Counted from the stretch's first letter, positions 23,501 through 36,682 are shown. The stretch: 64,000 nt of DNA from Saxidomus purpurata (GCA_022818135.1 JAFMSR010000002.1:42287358-42351357); one strand, 5' to 3'. A program made the numbers and translations. Notes: generated by a model from the sequence alone, not told the origin.

Positions 23501-26500
23501 TGGTTTGTTCTTATGTAAATTCATCTCAAAGCCATGATACAAATACATATACATGTATATCAATCATAAATATTAAATACCTAATTCTGATTGGCTTAAA
23601 GTTATCATGTGCCAGGTCAGCAAACATAATATGTAGACCATGGCAGAAGTGTGTAGACTTGTGCAGATTTCTTACATTTTTGTCAGGTTTGATCATACTA
23701 TATGTAGGTTACTATACCATAGTTTTAGTATAATGTTTTGTTCAATACATGGTTAATAAAGGATTTTGAGTTAAGGTTCACACAAGTATTTTTCAACCAT
23801 GATATTAGTCTGTAATTGTATAGTGTTTTATTTTGTCTACATATTTGGACAGTTTTCATATGTTATTAGTGTATATTTAGTTTATGCATCTGCTTTATGA
23901 GAAATGTCTGGGACTATGTTTTCTATGTATATACATGTAGTTAAGTTTAAATTTCATAGCTCATCTCAGTGGCTAACAATATAACATTATCATTGATAAC
24001 GCCATTGATAATGCCAGGATTCTCTTGCTTATATATGAAAAATCATTTTCCTTCTGAGTGTGTGATTTATAGATATCTATGAAAACTATGGATATATATT
24101 TCAGATCCAGTGTTCCTGAACCTGTACAAGGAGCTCTATTACAGACATATATATGCCAGAGTACCAGTAAGTATTGTACTGAGTTAACATGAGTTTATAC
24201 AAATTATCCTGCCTTTGAATATAATGTATACAGTGCCAGATAGGGAAGTTTCTAAAGTAAATACTGTACTACTAGTCATACATATGATATGTATAAGATC
24301 TTTGGTTTCAGATGGTAGAATTATTAGGGGTTGAATCATTATGTATAACAAAGCAGTTATGTGCCACAAAGGCTAGCGCAATGGCAAGGAGGTAGAAGTG
24401 CTGTATTACACCTCTGTACGTCCACCTTCTCTGTACAGGAATACTTCCTTGATTTTGGCCCACCAATGCAAACACTTCCATCCCGAGCAGGATTCTAACT
24501 AGGAACCTTCAGTTCTATAAGCAGACATTTCACGGCACCTCTTCACCACAAAAGCTAGCTCAAATGTATGGAAGTACAAGTGCCCTATTGTGCCTCTACT
24601 GCAAAATGAATTTAAAACATACTTCATTTGTCATTTGGAATAAGAACTTAAATATATTTTATGAGTTTATTGTGTGTTACAGTCAGGACCAACCCTGGAC
24701 CAGCAGTTTGAGTCTTACTACAACTACTGTAACCTGTTCAACTATATACTGAGTATGTCTTTATGTTCAACTACATACCTAGTAAATCTTTATGTTCAAC
24801 TATATACTGAGTAAGTCTTTATGTTGGACCATATATTGAGTACCATATATGATTTTGTAGAAAAGGGAAATCCATATATATTTGAGGTAAAAGATTATAG
24901 CTGAATGAAAACTCAAATGAGACCCTCGAGGCATGTTGTTCATCCCTTAACGTTAAGTATTGTTTGACTGCATCACACGGTTTTTAATCTCACATGTAAG
25001 GACATATCTCCTTCAACAATGAATATTTAGCATTGCAACTTTCGATTGGATATCTAATGTCATTAAACTTGCCAAAGGATCAAGTCCCGTAGCTTTGTCT
25101 CTTTTCGGATGTAGAAAATTGTTGTTTTAAGTTTTGTGCACAGAGCGCTATCTACAGGTCTTAAGCAGATAATTGATTAAAACTGCATTGAGGTCTTTGG
25201 AACATAGCATAAAGTCTCATATCTCTTGCCACAGTTTCTTTTTCAGTAAAGCAGATATTGGATGGAAATTTCACACAGGACACTGTTAGGTTATCAAGTC
25301 TGTTATCAAGTCCTATAACTCTTGCAACACTTATTTCAAAATAAGGCTCCTTTCAGCATAATGTAAAATTTATGTTCTTTCTACTTTAAAGGGTACCGAA
25401 AGTCAGAAAACTCGACAGCGAAATTCAAACGAGCCTGTCATTTTATTTCATTTCCAAAAATGCGTTTGAATGTGGTCAGCTGCGTTTTTAATGATTTATT
25501 CAATTTTTCATTGAAATTGCGTGATTTCCCTCTGGTTAGGCGGACGTCGCCATTGATAGCTTTTAAGCCTTATGGCTGCGCCTAAGCCAAGTAACCAGAT
25601 GTGACGTAACACTGCGCTGTCTAAATTACGGAAGTACATCGAGGTCTTTCACGCACCTGCTAGGTGGATGTCGGCGCTTTGAGGCAAACCATTTCATATA
25701 ATACATTGTACATGTTTACTTATTACAATGTCTTAGCGATGTTTATGACAGGTTTTTCTTTAAAAAAAATATCTTGAAAATGATTGTTTAATGACGTTCG
25801 GTGAAATATCATGCATGACAAGACAGAAATGCATTTTACATTCGGCCTTTGTGAAATGATCTATATATTTTAATCATTTTCTTTAAGTTTCTAATATTAC
25901 GATTAAGAATTTAAATGTTTCACACTTATGCCATCTTCATATAGATTTTCCCAAGTGCACAACTTTTCTCGTATAACTAAATCATGCCAAAACACATCAT
26001 TTTACGAGAATGTTAGGTTGAAACTACTGTAGCGAAACGTATTTTATTACAGGACCATATGCTATTATTTAAGACACAGATTTGTTTTTTTAGATCTAGA
26101 TTCTAGTCTATATAAAGGGCTGGCATTTATATTCAAAATAATTTCCAAAAATCATGTTGTTACAGTAAATGTGAAAAAGATAATATAGAAGATACTTACA
26201 TGTTGCGGAACACTGAAAGCTGATCTTCCTTAAATTCCTTAAAATTAAATTTTCGCTTTCAATAAAATCAAAACACAATCAATATCTCATTTTGACAACG
26301 TTGCCATGGAAAATAACTAACGTGGTTCTAACCATTGAAGGAATTTGATTGGATATAGCCCAAGGGCATATTTCACAAAAGATGCGATATGATTTGTTGT
26401 TAATTGGCCACCCCCTGTCAACAATCTAGCTGGTCACACATTATTGCATATTGCACACTGGTCAATTGCATTTGATAATTACACAACAAAATGCAGAGTG

Positions 26501-29500
26501 CCCAATTTAAATTATGCAACATTTTTGGATGTGCCCGATCGAGGTAATTTACATATGAATTTATCACTGTGATTAAAACTAACCATATATTTAATGAATG
26601 ATAGGCCGATATAAAGTTTATACATATACAGTATTTGTCACTAACTTTCGAGTAACATTTATAATGTATGATCAAGTTTGCATAAAAATATTATTTAGTC
26701 ATCTAACATAAATATGCCTTAGTAAAAAACATTTCAGCAAATGAAAGTTTCCAGCACCCCTACAAATGTTCAGAAGATATATCATTTTTGCTGTTGATCA
26801 CAAAAATTCTGTACTCTGATGAAACGTTTTTCTATGAAATGGTGTACCCGATAAAAATGAAGTATACGCACAGTTGTGCTAGGGGGTTCCCCGGGGGGAA
26901 AATGAAATCTAACATTGCATCTGGTGCATTCTAGGGGCACTTTTGGCCTGTACAGAAAACACAAACAAGATATAACCACATGTAAATTTATTGCATCACA
27001 TGTATCAAAATTGACTTGTACAACTTGAAAAAGAGAACAATCAATATCAATATGAAGCGATAATATATAAATGATTTTAACACGATCATCTATATTTTGT
27101 CCCCATGTAACAAAGAGGGATCTGGTGTGTATTTAGATTGCATAATTTCCTCTAGAGAATGCAGTTCTTCCTCCATGTACCTGGTTCAAAATTATACGGT
27201 ACAAGTCTGTGATCATCAATTATAAAATATGTGTTTTACTTGCAAATGCTGCACAAGTACTTTTGACGTAAATTGAAATTAATCTTGGCCTTGTCTCATT
27301 TGTTTATAAGTTAACGGTGAAAATTGGGCTGCAATTATCGGTCCCTAAAAAATCTAATTATGTGGGGCGGGAAGGAATATTTCGTTGAAAATCTGTGAAA
27401 GGCCATCAATGGTAAAGAAGCTCGCAATTAGATAATAAAAGTTTTTTTTGTTATGGATCAAAGGAAATTTTCAATTATATACTATCAGCAATCAAAAGAA
27501 AAAGGTAGCGGTCTCTGGTCTCACAACTGATCAGTGCAGTGTGACGCTACACATAGTGGGTCACGTGACTCTATAAAGCAAATATGGCGAATTACATTGA
27601 GGGCCCCGACAGGACTAAAAATTGACGTTTTAAATCAAGTATATCAAAATTAATATCGCATTAATTTTGATTGCAAATAAGCGATTCTGTATTAAATTGT
27701 ACGGACTACAATATGGGAATAAATTTTTTTTTGACTTTCGGTTCCCTTTAAAACAATTTGTCTGCAAAACACAAAATTCAGGGTCTCTATAAAAATGTTT
27801 GATTTGATTTGCCTGTGAGAATCGGCTAGCATTTTTGGCACTGCTATCTCTTGCCAGTCAGAAACTTGAAATAGCCAGTCAGATGCTAGAAATAGCCAGT
27901 CAGGTGCTTGAAATAGCCAGTCAGATGCTTGACTATGAAATAGCCAGTCAGATGCTTGAAATAGCCAGTCAGATGCTTGAAATAGTCAAGACTGACTGTC
28001 TTGCAGACTGCTGCTGTTTTAAATTGCGACTGACATTAATTTTTCATCTTCTGTTTAAAACTCAGGCAACTTGACAAATATACCACTTTTCATCAGCAGC
28101 AGATATCACCATGGTAATCATGTGTTTATATTTCAGATGCAGATGAACCTGTAGTTTTACAGTTACCTAACCAATGGCTGTGGGATATCATTGATGAATT
28201 CATCTACCAGGTAAGTAGTAGTATGCTGCATAATAAAAGTTGGGCTAAGTTTATCCTTCTCTTTATTAAATAAACACGAACGAGCTAATACCAGGAGAAA
28301 AATAGAATACATGTGCTTATAAATGAGTTGTTTGTTGCCTGTAGATGACGGATTGACCGTGAATCTGTTTGTACAAAGCTGAGATGTGTGTCAGACCTCT
28401 TACACACATGGTCCGAAACCTAACCAGACCAGGAGAAGCCCCCCGACAGAACTGTACAAAGAATTCAGAGTAACATCATATACACTTTGTTATCTTTGTC
28501 TTATTTTATATACACTTTGACTTTTCATTTGAAATACAACCACTGTTACTGAAGGAATTGAAGTGGTTACAGTGCGAGCAGTGCTGTGTTTCTTGTGGGT
28601 TAGATACTACTTAAATTTTTTTTTCTTTTTCAATGAAATAACTATTGTATGTATTTATTGCAGTTCCAGTCATTCAGTATTTACAGATGTAAGATTGGCA
28701 AGAAACTACCAGACGAAATTGATGTGCTCAGAAACAATCCCAAGGTATGTACAGGTGCTCTATAAGTGTGTATTATCTTCCTGTGTAGGGAGATGATAGT
28801 TGTCATCTATTCTGATATCTAGATGGATGTATATGAAGTTCTAAAAGTCTGGGTCTAAATAAGATTAGTTTTGCAAACTTATATAGCATTATTCATTCAA
28901 TGTAACAGCTAATGCAAATATTTTGCTATGTAAATACACAGAAATGTTTTGTGTGTGCATACCCAGGGTCTGTAAAATATAAAAAAAATCAATGGCCAGG
29001 AGAGGGGGGGGGGACACTACTCCCACACTGGTTTATATAATTCTGGCCAAAAAAAAAAGGCCAGTGGAAACCCTGCATACCGATATTACTCTACTTATTT
29101 TCAAACTATCTTAAATTTAACATGTAACGAAATAATTATATTACACAGACTTCAGTATTTATGTTTGTCCATTTATATGTATGTTTGTGTTTTAAGATCT
29201 GGAATGTACACAGTGTACTCAATGTACTGCATTCTCTAGTGGAAAAGTCAAATATCAACAGACAGCTGGAAGTGTATGCCAGTGGGGGTAAGTACATTTT
29301 ATTTGCATGTTCATTGTCTGTGTTGACATAACAGCTGGCCTCTTTTAAATAGAGTTTAAAGAAGAATCTGACCTTCATTTACTTCTGAACACTGAAGGTT
29401 AATGATGAAGTGATATACACAACATCAACAAAGTAAACCATTCAGAAAACACTAAATACAACATACAACATTGGTAAAAAGTTTGTGTCAGTCAGTCGAG

Positions 29501-32500
29501 CTGTCTGATCTTTCCTGAATTATAAAATGTTCTCCATCCAGTGATTTTGAAGTATTTTGCAGGTCTGTAATATAGTCATCCATGAATGGATTTTTAAATA
29601 ATATCATTTAAAGGAAACCGAATCCATCAAGGTCATGTGTAGATTTACCTTGTTGCCAACTTCATAATAGAAGTTCAGTGTAATATGTAGGTGTTTTAGA
29701 GTGTGTGATCATATCTATGTGCTTAAAAACAGCTCAATTCATCTCTTAATGGTCTGCTTTGAAATTGCAGGAGATCCTGACAGTGTGTCGGGAGAGTTTG
29801 GTCAGCAGTCGTTGTACAAGATGTTGGGATACTTCAGTCTGATTGGTCTACTCAGACTCCACTCTCTGCTTGGTGATTACTACCAGGCCCTCAAGGTGCT
29901 TGAGAATATAGACTTCAACAAGAAGGTCAGTACAAACTATCAAGTATTTACAATTTTACATACATATTTAATAAAGCAGTGACCAAAAAACTATTGTCCT
30001 ACGGTACAGTTTTAAGTTTCCATGTAGCTTGAAAATGGTTTAAAGTTGAACTGTAGTCAAAAGCACATATAGAAAATGCCACCTGCTGCAGAATTGTAAG
30101 TCTGGATAAAATAGGCAGCTTCCACTGCTGTTGTTGTTATGTGTTTCCATAATGTATTGCCCTACCTGTCAAGGTATGTACAGTAGGTTTGATCCTTAGC
30201 CAGCCACTCTTGTGACGATGGTCTGACAATCTTACATCTTATATCTTTGTTTGAAGAAGAAAAAGTGTCAAGTCATATGAAGGGAGAGTTTGTATGAGTG
30301 GAAAAAACAAACATTGAAACAAGGTTAGGTAAACAGAATGCTTGTTCAATACTGAAATACCGCTGTAAATCAGAATTTATTTCATTGCTTCTTTTATTTA
30401 CTTTCATTTATCAATGGCGTATTTTGCTTCTATTTTACAGAACATGTATTCTCGTGTACCAGCGTGTCAGATCACTACGTTCTACTATGTTGGTTTTGCG
30501 TATCTGATGATGAGACGGTACCAGGATGCGATTCGTACATTCTCAAATATCTTGCTGTACATACAGCGGACGAAACAAATGTTTCAGACACGAGTACAGA
30601 TGTATGATCAGGTTGGTAGTATCACATGCACATGTGATATATTTTCTCTTCTGCTCTTCACAGCTGAAGTGATAAGATTTTGATTGTGTTCATTCTAACA
30701 ATTGCAGGAGAGGTATACATGTACTCAATATCACATTTTGCCTACTTTAAATTACTAATATAACCCGGTCATTTCTTTATCCTTTTTTGCCTGTCAAAGA
30801 CATCATTATTAGAATCAAGTAAGTGAATGTAATCAATAAAACCCTTGAAAATACATTTCTGTGGAAACTAGCATTGCAAAATGTGGTGTTTCTTTCCCAG
30901 GATCTAGTATTCCTAATAGCTACAGTTCTCACAATATTGAATAAGCCAAGTCAGAGCTCCTTCCGGGTCCCCATAATGCACCAGTACTGAGCTTTCATAG
31001 ACAGCAGACGCAAAAGTGAGTCAGTATGGTGGGATTTAAGGTTTCTTCAAGTTTGAAGCTGAAAAAAAAAACCTACTTCAATTAGTCAATTCTGTTTCCG
31101 ATGATGTCTTTGTATATTGTAGATTACGAAAATGAATGACAAGATGTACACATTACTAGCGATCTGTCTCGTCCTTCATCCAATCAGAATTGATGAGAGT
31201 GTGCATTCACAGTTGCGAGAAAAATTTGCTGACAAGATGTTACGTATGTCCAAGGCGTAAGTATAAGGCCTTCCCAGTATAGAAATAAACTATGTTGTAA
31301 CCAAACAGGTGTTTCCAAATGACCATAATGTCTAGCTTGTGCTGTTTGAGCAACAGAACGTATTTGATACACCATATGTACATTGGAAACAATCTTAGGA
31401 TATTATTTCAACACTCATGGATGACAAAGTTGTAGCTGACAATATTTAATGAACAAACAAGTGGACACACTTCAATCTACTGAATCACTACCATGATATC
31501 CAGCTATTGATCAGCAAGTTTAACTATGTCCTTACTGTTCTTTTGTCTTATTTTGACAGTAAATAGGTTATGCAACTAACCTGGTTTGTATAGATTTTAT
31601 ATTTGTTATTCTTGTAAATGTTATTTTCAAGGAAACTGTTGCTTGCTCATAATGTCAGTAAACATCCGTCTGTATCTGTCCAGGAAAGCCCAGTGTATGT
31701 ATACAGAAATAAAGAGCTTGCTGTGGTTTTGGGCAAAAGTAAAGTTTATGATCCTTTATATAGACTTATCAAAACCAAGACTTATTGTCTACATACAGAA
31801 TGAAAAGTTGTTTGTTAATATTTCACAAAATCTACTTTCCCATGAGGGTTTGACATCTGAAGAAGATAGATAAAGTGAATGCCTATTAATTTCACTAGGT
31901 TAAATGTCTTTTTCGTTGCAGTGACCTTCAGGAATTTGAACAGAACTTCAGTTTTGCATGCCCAAAGTTTCTGTCTCCAGTGCCACCAAATTATGATGCT
32001 GTACAGATGCTGAACTTCCATAAGGTATCTCAGTAGTTCACATACCGGTAGTTATTACATAGTTCTTGATATGTACCTGAAACTTAACAGGAACTTAAAC
32101 TTAACCAGGTTTGTGTAGGTTGAATTAAAGAAGTGAGTGTGTCTAGTAACTTGATATCAGCTGTGTATGCATTGGTCAGTGATGAATCTGACATATTGCA
32201 ATTTTCACGGAGTGCTTTATATTTATCAACCCTAGATTGAGCACCACCAAAAAAATATTTCTGAAGTTGTTTTAATTAAATCATCTGAAAACCTGAGGGT
32301 CAGCTAGTAATTCTGAATGCTGATGTAATTGCAGAGATGACTTACTTGTTGTAATGTCCTTTCAAACAGGTGACATAGAACCCTTGTATTTGAGCAAGTT
32401 ATGAAAATTTATATTTTATCCATTGGATTTAAGAAGGGCTCTAACTCCCGTAATTCCTTTACCCCTTTGCTGCATGGTAAAAGAAAAGGAAACAAATTAA

Positions 32501-35500
32501 TTTATTATAATAAAGATGAAGTTGTTAGATAATTGCTAGAGTCATAGTCATCATCAAGACACAAAGTGTTTTGTATTGCGGAATGTAGGATATGATTTGC
32601 TTTCCAAATACAGTATGTATCCTGTTTTCTCAGAGGTCTAAGCATGTAAATTTATTACCTATAAAACAGTATACATTTTAGCAACATTATTTACATGTTA
32701 TTTGAAAGAAAAAATACTCATCTTTCAGTTGTTGTCATCATAAATTGCATTGTTTTTCTCCTTATGTCAATTCTGCTGCAGTATCTGAGGTCGACCTCAT
32801 ACTCAAATATGAGAAGAAAGTTTCTCGTATTCTCAGGGATTTATGTTTGAGTCTTGGGCATTGCCACGTTGTAGAATCCAAAAACTTTTAAATGCCAATG
32901 TGCACAGCTTGGCATAAAATGTTACAAATGACATAAAATAATAGTGATAGACAGCAGAATAAAACAATATGGGCACTTTTACTAACCCCACAACAAAAAA
33001 ATATGGAAATTTCAGCATTTTCAGTAAAATGCCAATATTTTCATTAATTTTCAGTCAAATCACTTGAAACTATTTTGTGCCAGTTTTGTATCATATCTCT
33101 GTAAATGATAACAAAGAGTTGCCAATTTGACACCTTTAATGTGAAAAAACGAGAATATGAGAAACCATGACAATATGAGAAACGGGATACATATTGCAGG
33201 ATTTATCACCTCGCATAGTATGTAGGTTTGTTGTGTCTGTCACCAACTAGTTTTGTTGTATTAAGCACAGGCTTTGAAAAATGCTTAAGTGAACTTCATA
33301 AATCAACCAGTCTAGTGTCTTTGCGGTGTCAAACATTTCATAACTTAGGTATAGATTAGGTGAAAAAAAGATCTGACAATACAGAAATGTTTGCTTGTAA
33401 GATACACAGATGTGTTGATGTATTGTGTATTTCAGGAACCATTCATGTTGCAGTGCAAGGTTTTCATTGAAGAGGTTGCTCAGCAGATTCTCATACCTAC
33501 AATCAGAAGGTAAATAAACAATTACAGTAACATGATACCAGTATCAGGTATAGCTTCTTTCAGCTTATTGAATAAAGAAAAATCATTTAGCCTTAGAAAC
33601 TGTATTCTAATGAAAAATAGTTTTTAAGCATGAATATTCATTAAATTTGTATTGGCAAATAACAAATAAAACAAATAGAGTGAGGGTAACAGAAGTAGGG
33701 AACATGTTTTAGTAATGTATTTTGTGTTATATTTGCAGCTACCTGAAGCTGTACACGACACTTCCCATACAAAAGTTGGCAATATTTATGGACATGGTAA
33801 GTAAGCTCGCATGTATATTTCATTAAGTTTATTTTTACCTGATTTTCGTTCCTGAATTATAATCGAACCATTGCATGACAGTGCCTGGTATACATGTAAT
33901 ACAAAATGAGGGGAGCGCTGGTGTAAAGGTTAAGGTGTTGGCTGCTTATCCCGGAGGTTGCGGGTTTGAGCCCCACCGCAGTCACAACCGTACTTCCTCA
34001 TATGACACCAGTACTGGTTTTTCCAGGAAGCAGATTCGAGAGTGACTTGGTAAGCTACAAGCTTTCTTCACAATTGAGCTAGAATAATTTAGTATAAACT
34101 AATACAAAATGAGTGAATAAGAATTATGTTCTTCCTTTCAGAGTGAAGAGGAATTAAAGACACACCTGATGTGCTTCAAGGTAACTTGTTTGACTGTATC
34201 AGTTATTAAATGCAATTTAAATAGTTTTTGTGTAGTACTTATGGATTCATACATAACTTATTTGACATCAGGGATCACATGAATGACACTGTTTTTAGCT
34301 AAGTCCAGCAGAGCTTATGCATTGCTGAAGATTTTCTTACTTGGCTAAAGTTAGAGGCATAAATACTGGAAATGCGTCAGGTAGCCTGTCTGTAAACTTT
34401 TCCTCTACAGGTCACAATTTTCATTTGACTGTCATGAAACTTTGCCTGCAACCTGTAGATGATCCCTATTGTTTTAGGGGACAAAGGCCAAGGTCACAGT
34501 GACCTCCATTAGATATTCCTTGATATTGTCATACAGGTCACATTTTTTCATTCAACTTTCATCAAACTTGCTCAGAATTTTGCCTGCAACCTGTAGAAGA
34601 TACCTTTTGTCTTTGGGGTCTATGGGTCAAAGTGACCCGACCTTTGAAAGTCTTTTCCACTCACTATCTTGAGAACTGTATGACCCACAGTCTTCAAACT
34701 TCATAGGATGATAGACGATACCTACTATTATGGGTGTTTAGAATGATTGGTTTTACTGACTAGACAATACCGGCTGTTTTGGGGTCAGTGGGTCAAAATT
34801 CAAGGTCACTGTGACTGCCTTAAGCTTTTCCTTTATAACACTACAAGTCACAATTTTCATTTGACTTTCATGAAACTTGCTCAAAATGTTGCATGTAACC
34901 TGTATAGTGATCCTTTTTGTTTTTGGGATCAGTGGGTCAAATGTCAAAGTTTCATTAGAGTATCAATTGTTGCACGTTAGATATTACATTGTGCGTAATC
35001 TACAGTGATATATCAAGAAAAGAGTATGGGTTTTAAGACTCGGAATTCAATTTAACCTTTCATGTTTGCGTTTCAGCACAAGATGAAGAATGTTGTATGG
35101 ACTAAAGGAACTAGTGGATTGGAGGGGGAATTCCAGTCAGCCTCAGAAGTGGATTTCTATATTGACAAGGTTAACTCATGTTTTTGTTTTAAGTACATGT
35201 ATATACAAAAAGTATGGAATTACATCAGTTCAAACCTTCAATTTATTAAAACAACTTTCATGGATCTGGTGGAATAGGATTACATTTATCTTTGTCTGTT
35301 TGCATCATGTTCTTTTTTATCAATTTCAATCAGGTATGTATTGATTAGGCCAGTGTTAAAAGTTGTTCAGACCTCTCACTTGAAAAATACTCGCAGTGAT
35401 GATTGCATCGTCATGATTCGATGTTAACTGAAGATGGAAAATGGTTAAGTTACTTTAGAACTGTTAGATCTCATGCTACATTAATATATACTTTATGATA

Positions 35501-36566
35501 TATAAATTTCCCTGGGGGTTAGTTAATTTTAAGCAGAAAATGTTTTGGTGCAGGCCCCATTTAATATAAGGATACCAGTCTTGTTTAAAGGTGGTTATAT
35601 CCAAAGTTGCATTTATTGAGTTCTTGTGTGGCTTCAGTTAATGTAGAACAATCACAATGGAACTTAGATTTTATAACGACAAACATTATAGCTATCGGTA
35701 TCGAAAACCTAGTCCACACACACGGTGTTCAGAATGTTTCCCTTGATCAAATTCCTATCAGCATTCCTGTTCAGAACGTTACTTTTGGAGTGTTATCAAA
35801 TTTTTGATACAAGCTGCATATAATTCACATCTTTATACCTTCATAGATCATGCATGTTAAATGTGAGCCCCCTTGGCATATTTGTAGCGCAATCAACTCA
35901 GGGGGGCATGGTGATAGTGTCCTTAGGCAAGGTACAAATAGTTCCACATTGCCTCTCTCTCTTCAAGGTTGACCTGGAGTCTCGAGAATGATTTATCTAC
36001 GTTTCGCAATTGAGAATAAACAAATTAGTAGAAGGCAAGCATTGTCCTCGTGTTAATATGGGAATTACTATTTTCTGTTTTATTTTAAGGACATGGTACA
36101 TATAGCAGATACAAAGGTTGCAAGGAGATATGGAGATTTCTTCATCAGACAAATCCACAAGTTCGAAGAGGTAAAAATACACATTAAGAAATGAGTCCAC
36201 ATATCAAGCACCAGTAATTGCATCAGTATATTTTATTGCATTAAATTAAAAAAGTTTGAGACTAAGTGACTATTGACCATGTATGGTGAAATGTTCGCGA
36301 ATTTACATAAATCTTGTTTCACACATTTATCAGAACTTCCTGGTACCTACGAAGTCTATGTGTGAAAGTTGCCAGTTCCTTACTGATTTGGTTGTAGCAC
36401 TGGTTCATCCCAAGAACGATTGATCATTGTAGGGTAAGTGCCTGCCTGTAACTGAAGTACGGTTGGAATGGGCGTTAAACTTGGAGACAACAAAAACCAA
36501 TACCAAAATTTATTTGTTTTACTGTAATTGCAGATCACTAGAAGTTTGAAGAATATACAAGCCTAG
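17571..36566 (+). CDS. EIF3L: Eukaryotic translation initiation factor 3 subunit L (19 coding exons)
   Basis: Subunit of the eIF3 complex, which binds the 40S ribosome during cytoplasmic translation initiation. Exons: 17571-17597, 21599-21653, 22681-22834, 23187-23266, 24105-24166, 24683-24752, 28137-28210, 28664-28744, 29197-29287, 29771-29925, 30441-30611, 31123-31256, 31922-32024, 33436-33509, 33739-33796, 34142-34180, 35077-35169, 36090-36170, 36534-36566. Phases all join, giving 544 residues (human 564). Diagnostic stretches, in order: [86 protein letters not shown], then the C-terminal PCI-type region ([43 protein letters not shown]). The N terminus ([16 protein letters not shown]) is shorter than in human. 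Start chosen at the ATG directly before the first donor; no upstream in-frame exon was seen. Confidence 0.96.
17867..17942. repeat. 76-bp near-perfect palindrome
   Basis: Two 38-bp arms meet with no spacer at 17904/17905 (centre ccgggtatatacccgg). I find one mismatch (17877/17932). It lies in EIF3L intron 1, 270 bp after exon 1. A perfect TGACGTCA follows at 18013-18020. Confidence 0.9.
19790..20240. repeat. Degraded tandem-core repeat remnant in EIF3L intron 1
   Basis: Two or three diverged units share 'ccagagccatattttgg', 'catagaaacttggctgg', 'tatagccctttgttacttt' and 'ggcaatttttctgtcc', the style of the family B element cores. It ends in 'ggcggaggatataatattt', resembling a worn family B 3' end. 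Confidence 0.45.
21770..22190. repeat. Degraded tandem-core repeat in EIF3L intron 2
   Basis: Three diverged units of roughly 120-130 bp with 'ggtcaaggtcacattt', 'atctccc..cctttagaagga' and 'tttcatgaaatttgg'. This matches the core style of the Helentron-like families, without recognisable ends. Confidence 0.5.
24371..24560 (-). mobile_element. tRNA-like SINE, second family
   Basis: On the minus strand it has a box-A-like tggtgaagaggtgccgtg and a box-B-like ggttcctagttagaatcc at about tRNA spacing, then a unique body with 'gtacagagaaggtggacg'. A short piece of the same body is duplicated just downstream (aaagctagctcaaatg...). It lies in EIF3L intron 5. Confidence 0.5.
24735..24850 (+). repeat. 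Four-fold 29-bp tandem repeat of the EIF3L exon 6 donor
   Basis: Units begin at 24735, 24764, 24793 and 24822. Unit 1 is the real end of exon 6 (tgttcaactatatactga|gtatgt). Unit 3 carries a stronger copy, ctga|GTAAGT at 24811. Units 2 and 4 have GTAAAT (24782) and GTACCA (24840). The copies therefore include both coding and intronic bases. Confidence 0.85.
25386..27751. mobile_element. 2.4-kb element with TTAA ends and 16-bp inverted termini
   Basis: Left terminus TTAA+AGGGTACCGAAAGTCA (25386-25405) and inverted right terminus AGGGAACCGAAAGTCA+TTAA (27732-27751), 15 of 16 bases matching. The interior has no transposase-like frame that I can recognise. It is therefore a non-autonomous or decayed piggyBac/Kolobok-type element, possibly with other insertions in it. 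It fills much of EIF3L intron 6. A partial copy is at 13714-13890. Confidence 0.75.
27850..27996. repeat. 21-bp tandem repeat in EIF3L intron 6
   Basis: About six or seven units of cttgaaatagccagtcagatg with one small insertion (gactatgaa). Because 21 is a multiple of three, it yields an open frame of repeating EIASQML, which is not a gene. It ends about 140 bp before exon 7. Confidence 0.85.
32611..33198. mobile_element. Possible 590-bp inverted-repeat element in EIF3L intron 13
   Basis: Left end CAGTATGTATCCTGTTTTCTC and inverted right end CAATATGTATCCCGTTTCTC match at about 20 of 22 positions. The interior has more short palindromes (gaggtcgacctc, gagaatatgagaaacc). No clear target duplication. 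Confidence 0.45.
33908..34105 (+). mobile_element. tRNA-derived SINE, full-length copy
   Basis: Starts gagcgctggtgtaaaggtta (box A region) with box B gcgggtttgagccccacc about 40 nt on. The body carries 'catatgacaccagtactgg', 'tttttccaggaagcag' and 'agctttcttcacaatt', and the tail is 'tttagtataaactaa'. The same SINE is inverted at 2443-2606. It lies in EIF3L intron 15, between exons 15 and 16. Confidence 0.8.
34380..34975. repeat. Tandem-core repeat in EIF3L intron 16
   Basis: Three to four diverged units with 'gtcacaattttcatttgac', 'tcatgaaactt', 'gcctgcaacctgtagatgat' and 'ggtcaaggtcacagtgac'. Core of a Helentron-like element without clear ends. A related fragment lies at 40540-40850. Confidence 0.55.
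36334..36433 (+). CDS. EIF3L: Candidate alternative EIF3L exon 19
   Basis: Acceptor atttatcag and donor GTAAGT (36434) bound a 100-nt exon. Spliced to exon 18 (phase 0) it reads [15 protein letters not shown]... for 29 codons to TGA at 36421-36423. It would replace the usual last residues [10 protein letters not shown]. The stop is 10 nt before its donor, so a transcript would probably escape nonsense decay. No homology is recognised and expression is unknown. Confidence 0.35.
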
Positions 36567-36676
36567 GGAGAAACTTGTCAAAAGTGCTAATAGAAAGGAA
36601 AGGAACCATAAAACACTGGGATTAATAAAAGACAATGATACAGAATGTGTAGAAACAGACAAATCATGGAAATGAA

Positions 36677-36682
36677 AATAAA
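36677..36682 (+). terminator. EIF3L: Poly(A) signal of EIF3L
   Basis: AATAAA 111 nt after the EIF3L stop codon. Confidence 0.6.

Noticed and set aside
31586..31873. 95-residue and overlapping 61-residue plus frames in EIF3L intron 12
   Set aside because: The overlapping frame looks faintly protein-like ([19 protein letters not shown]), but no family was recognised, the two frames conflict, and EIF3L splices across them in frame.
33908..33985. Functional tRNA gene
   Set aside because: Box A and box B are present, but no cloverleaf with a proper acceptor stem forms, and the sequence continues into a SINE body shared with another copy.
35862..35996. Third SINE-like segment (gcgcaatcaactcag...ccttaggcaagg)
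   Set aside because: Suggestive of a repeat, but I could not find a second copy or clear box motifs in the window.
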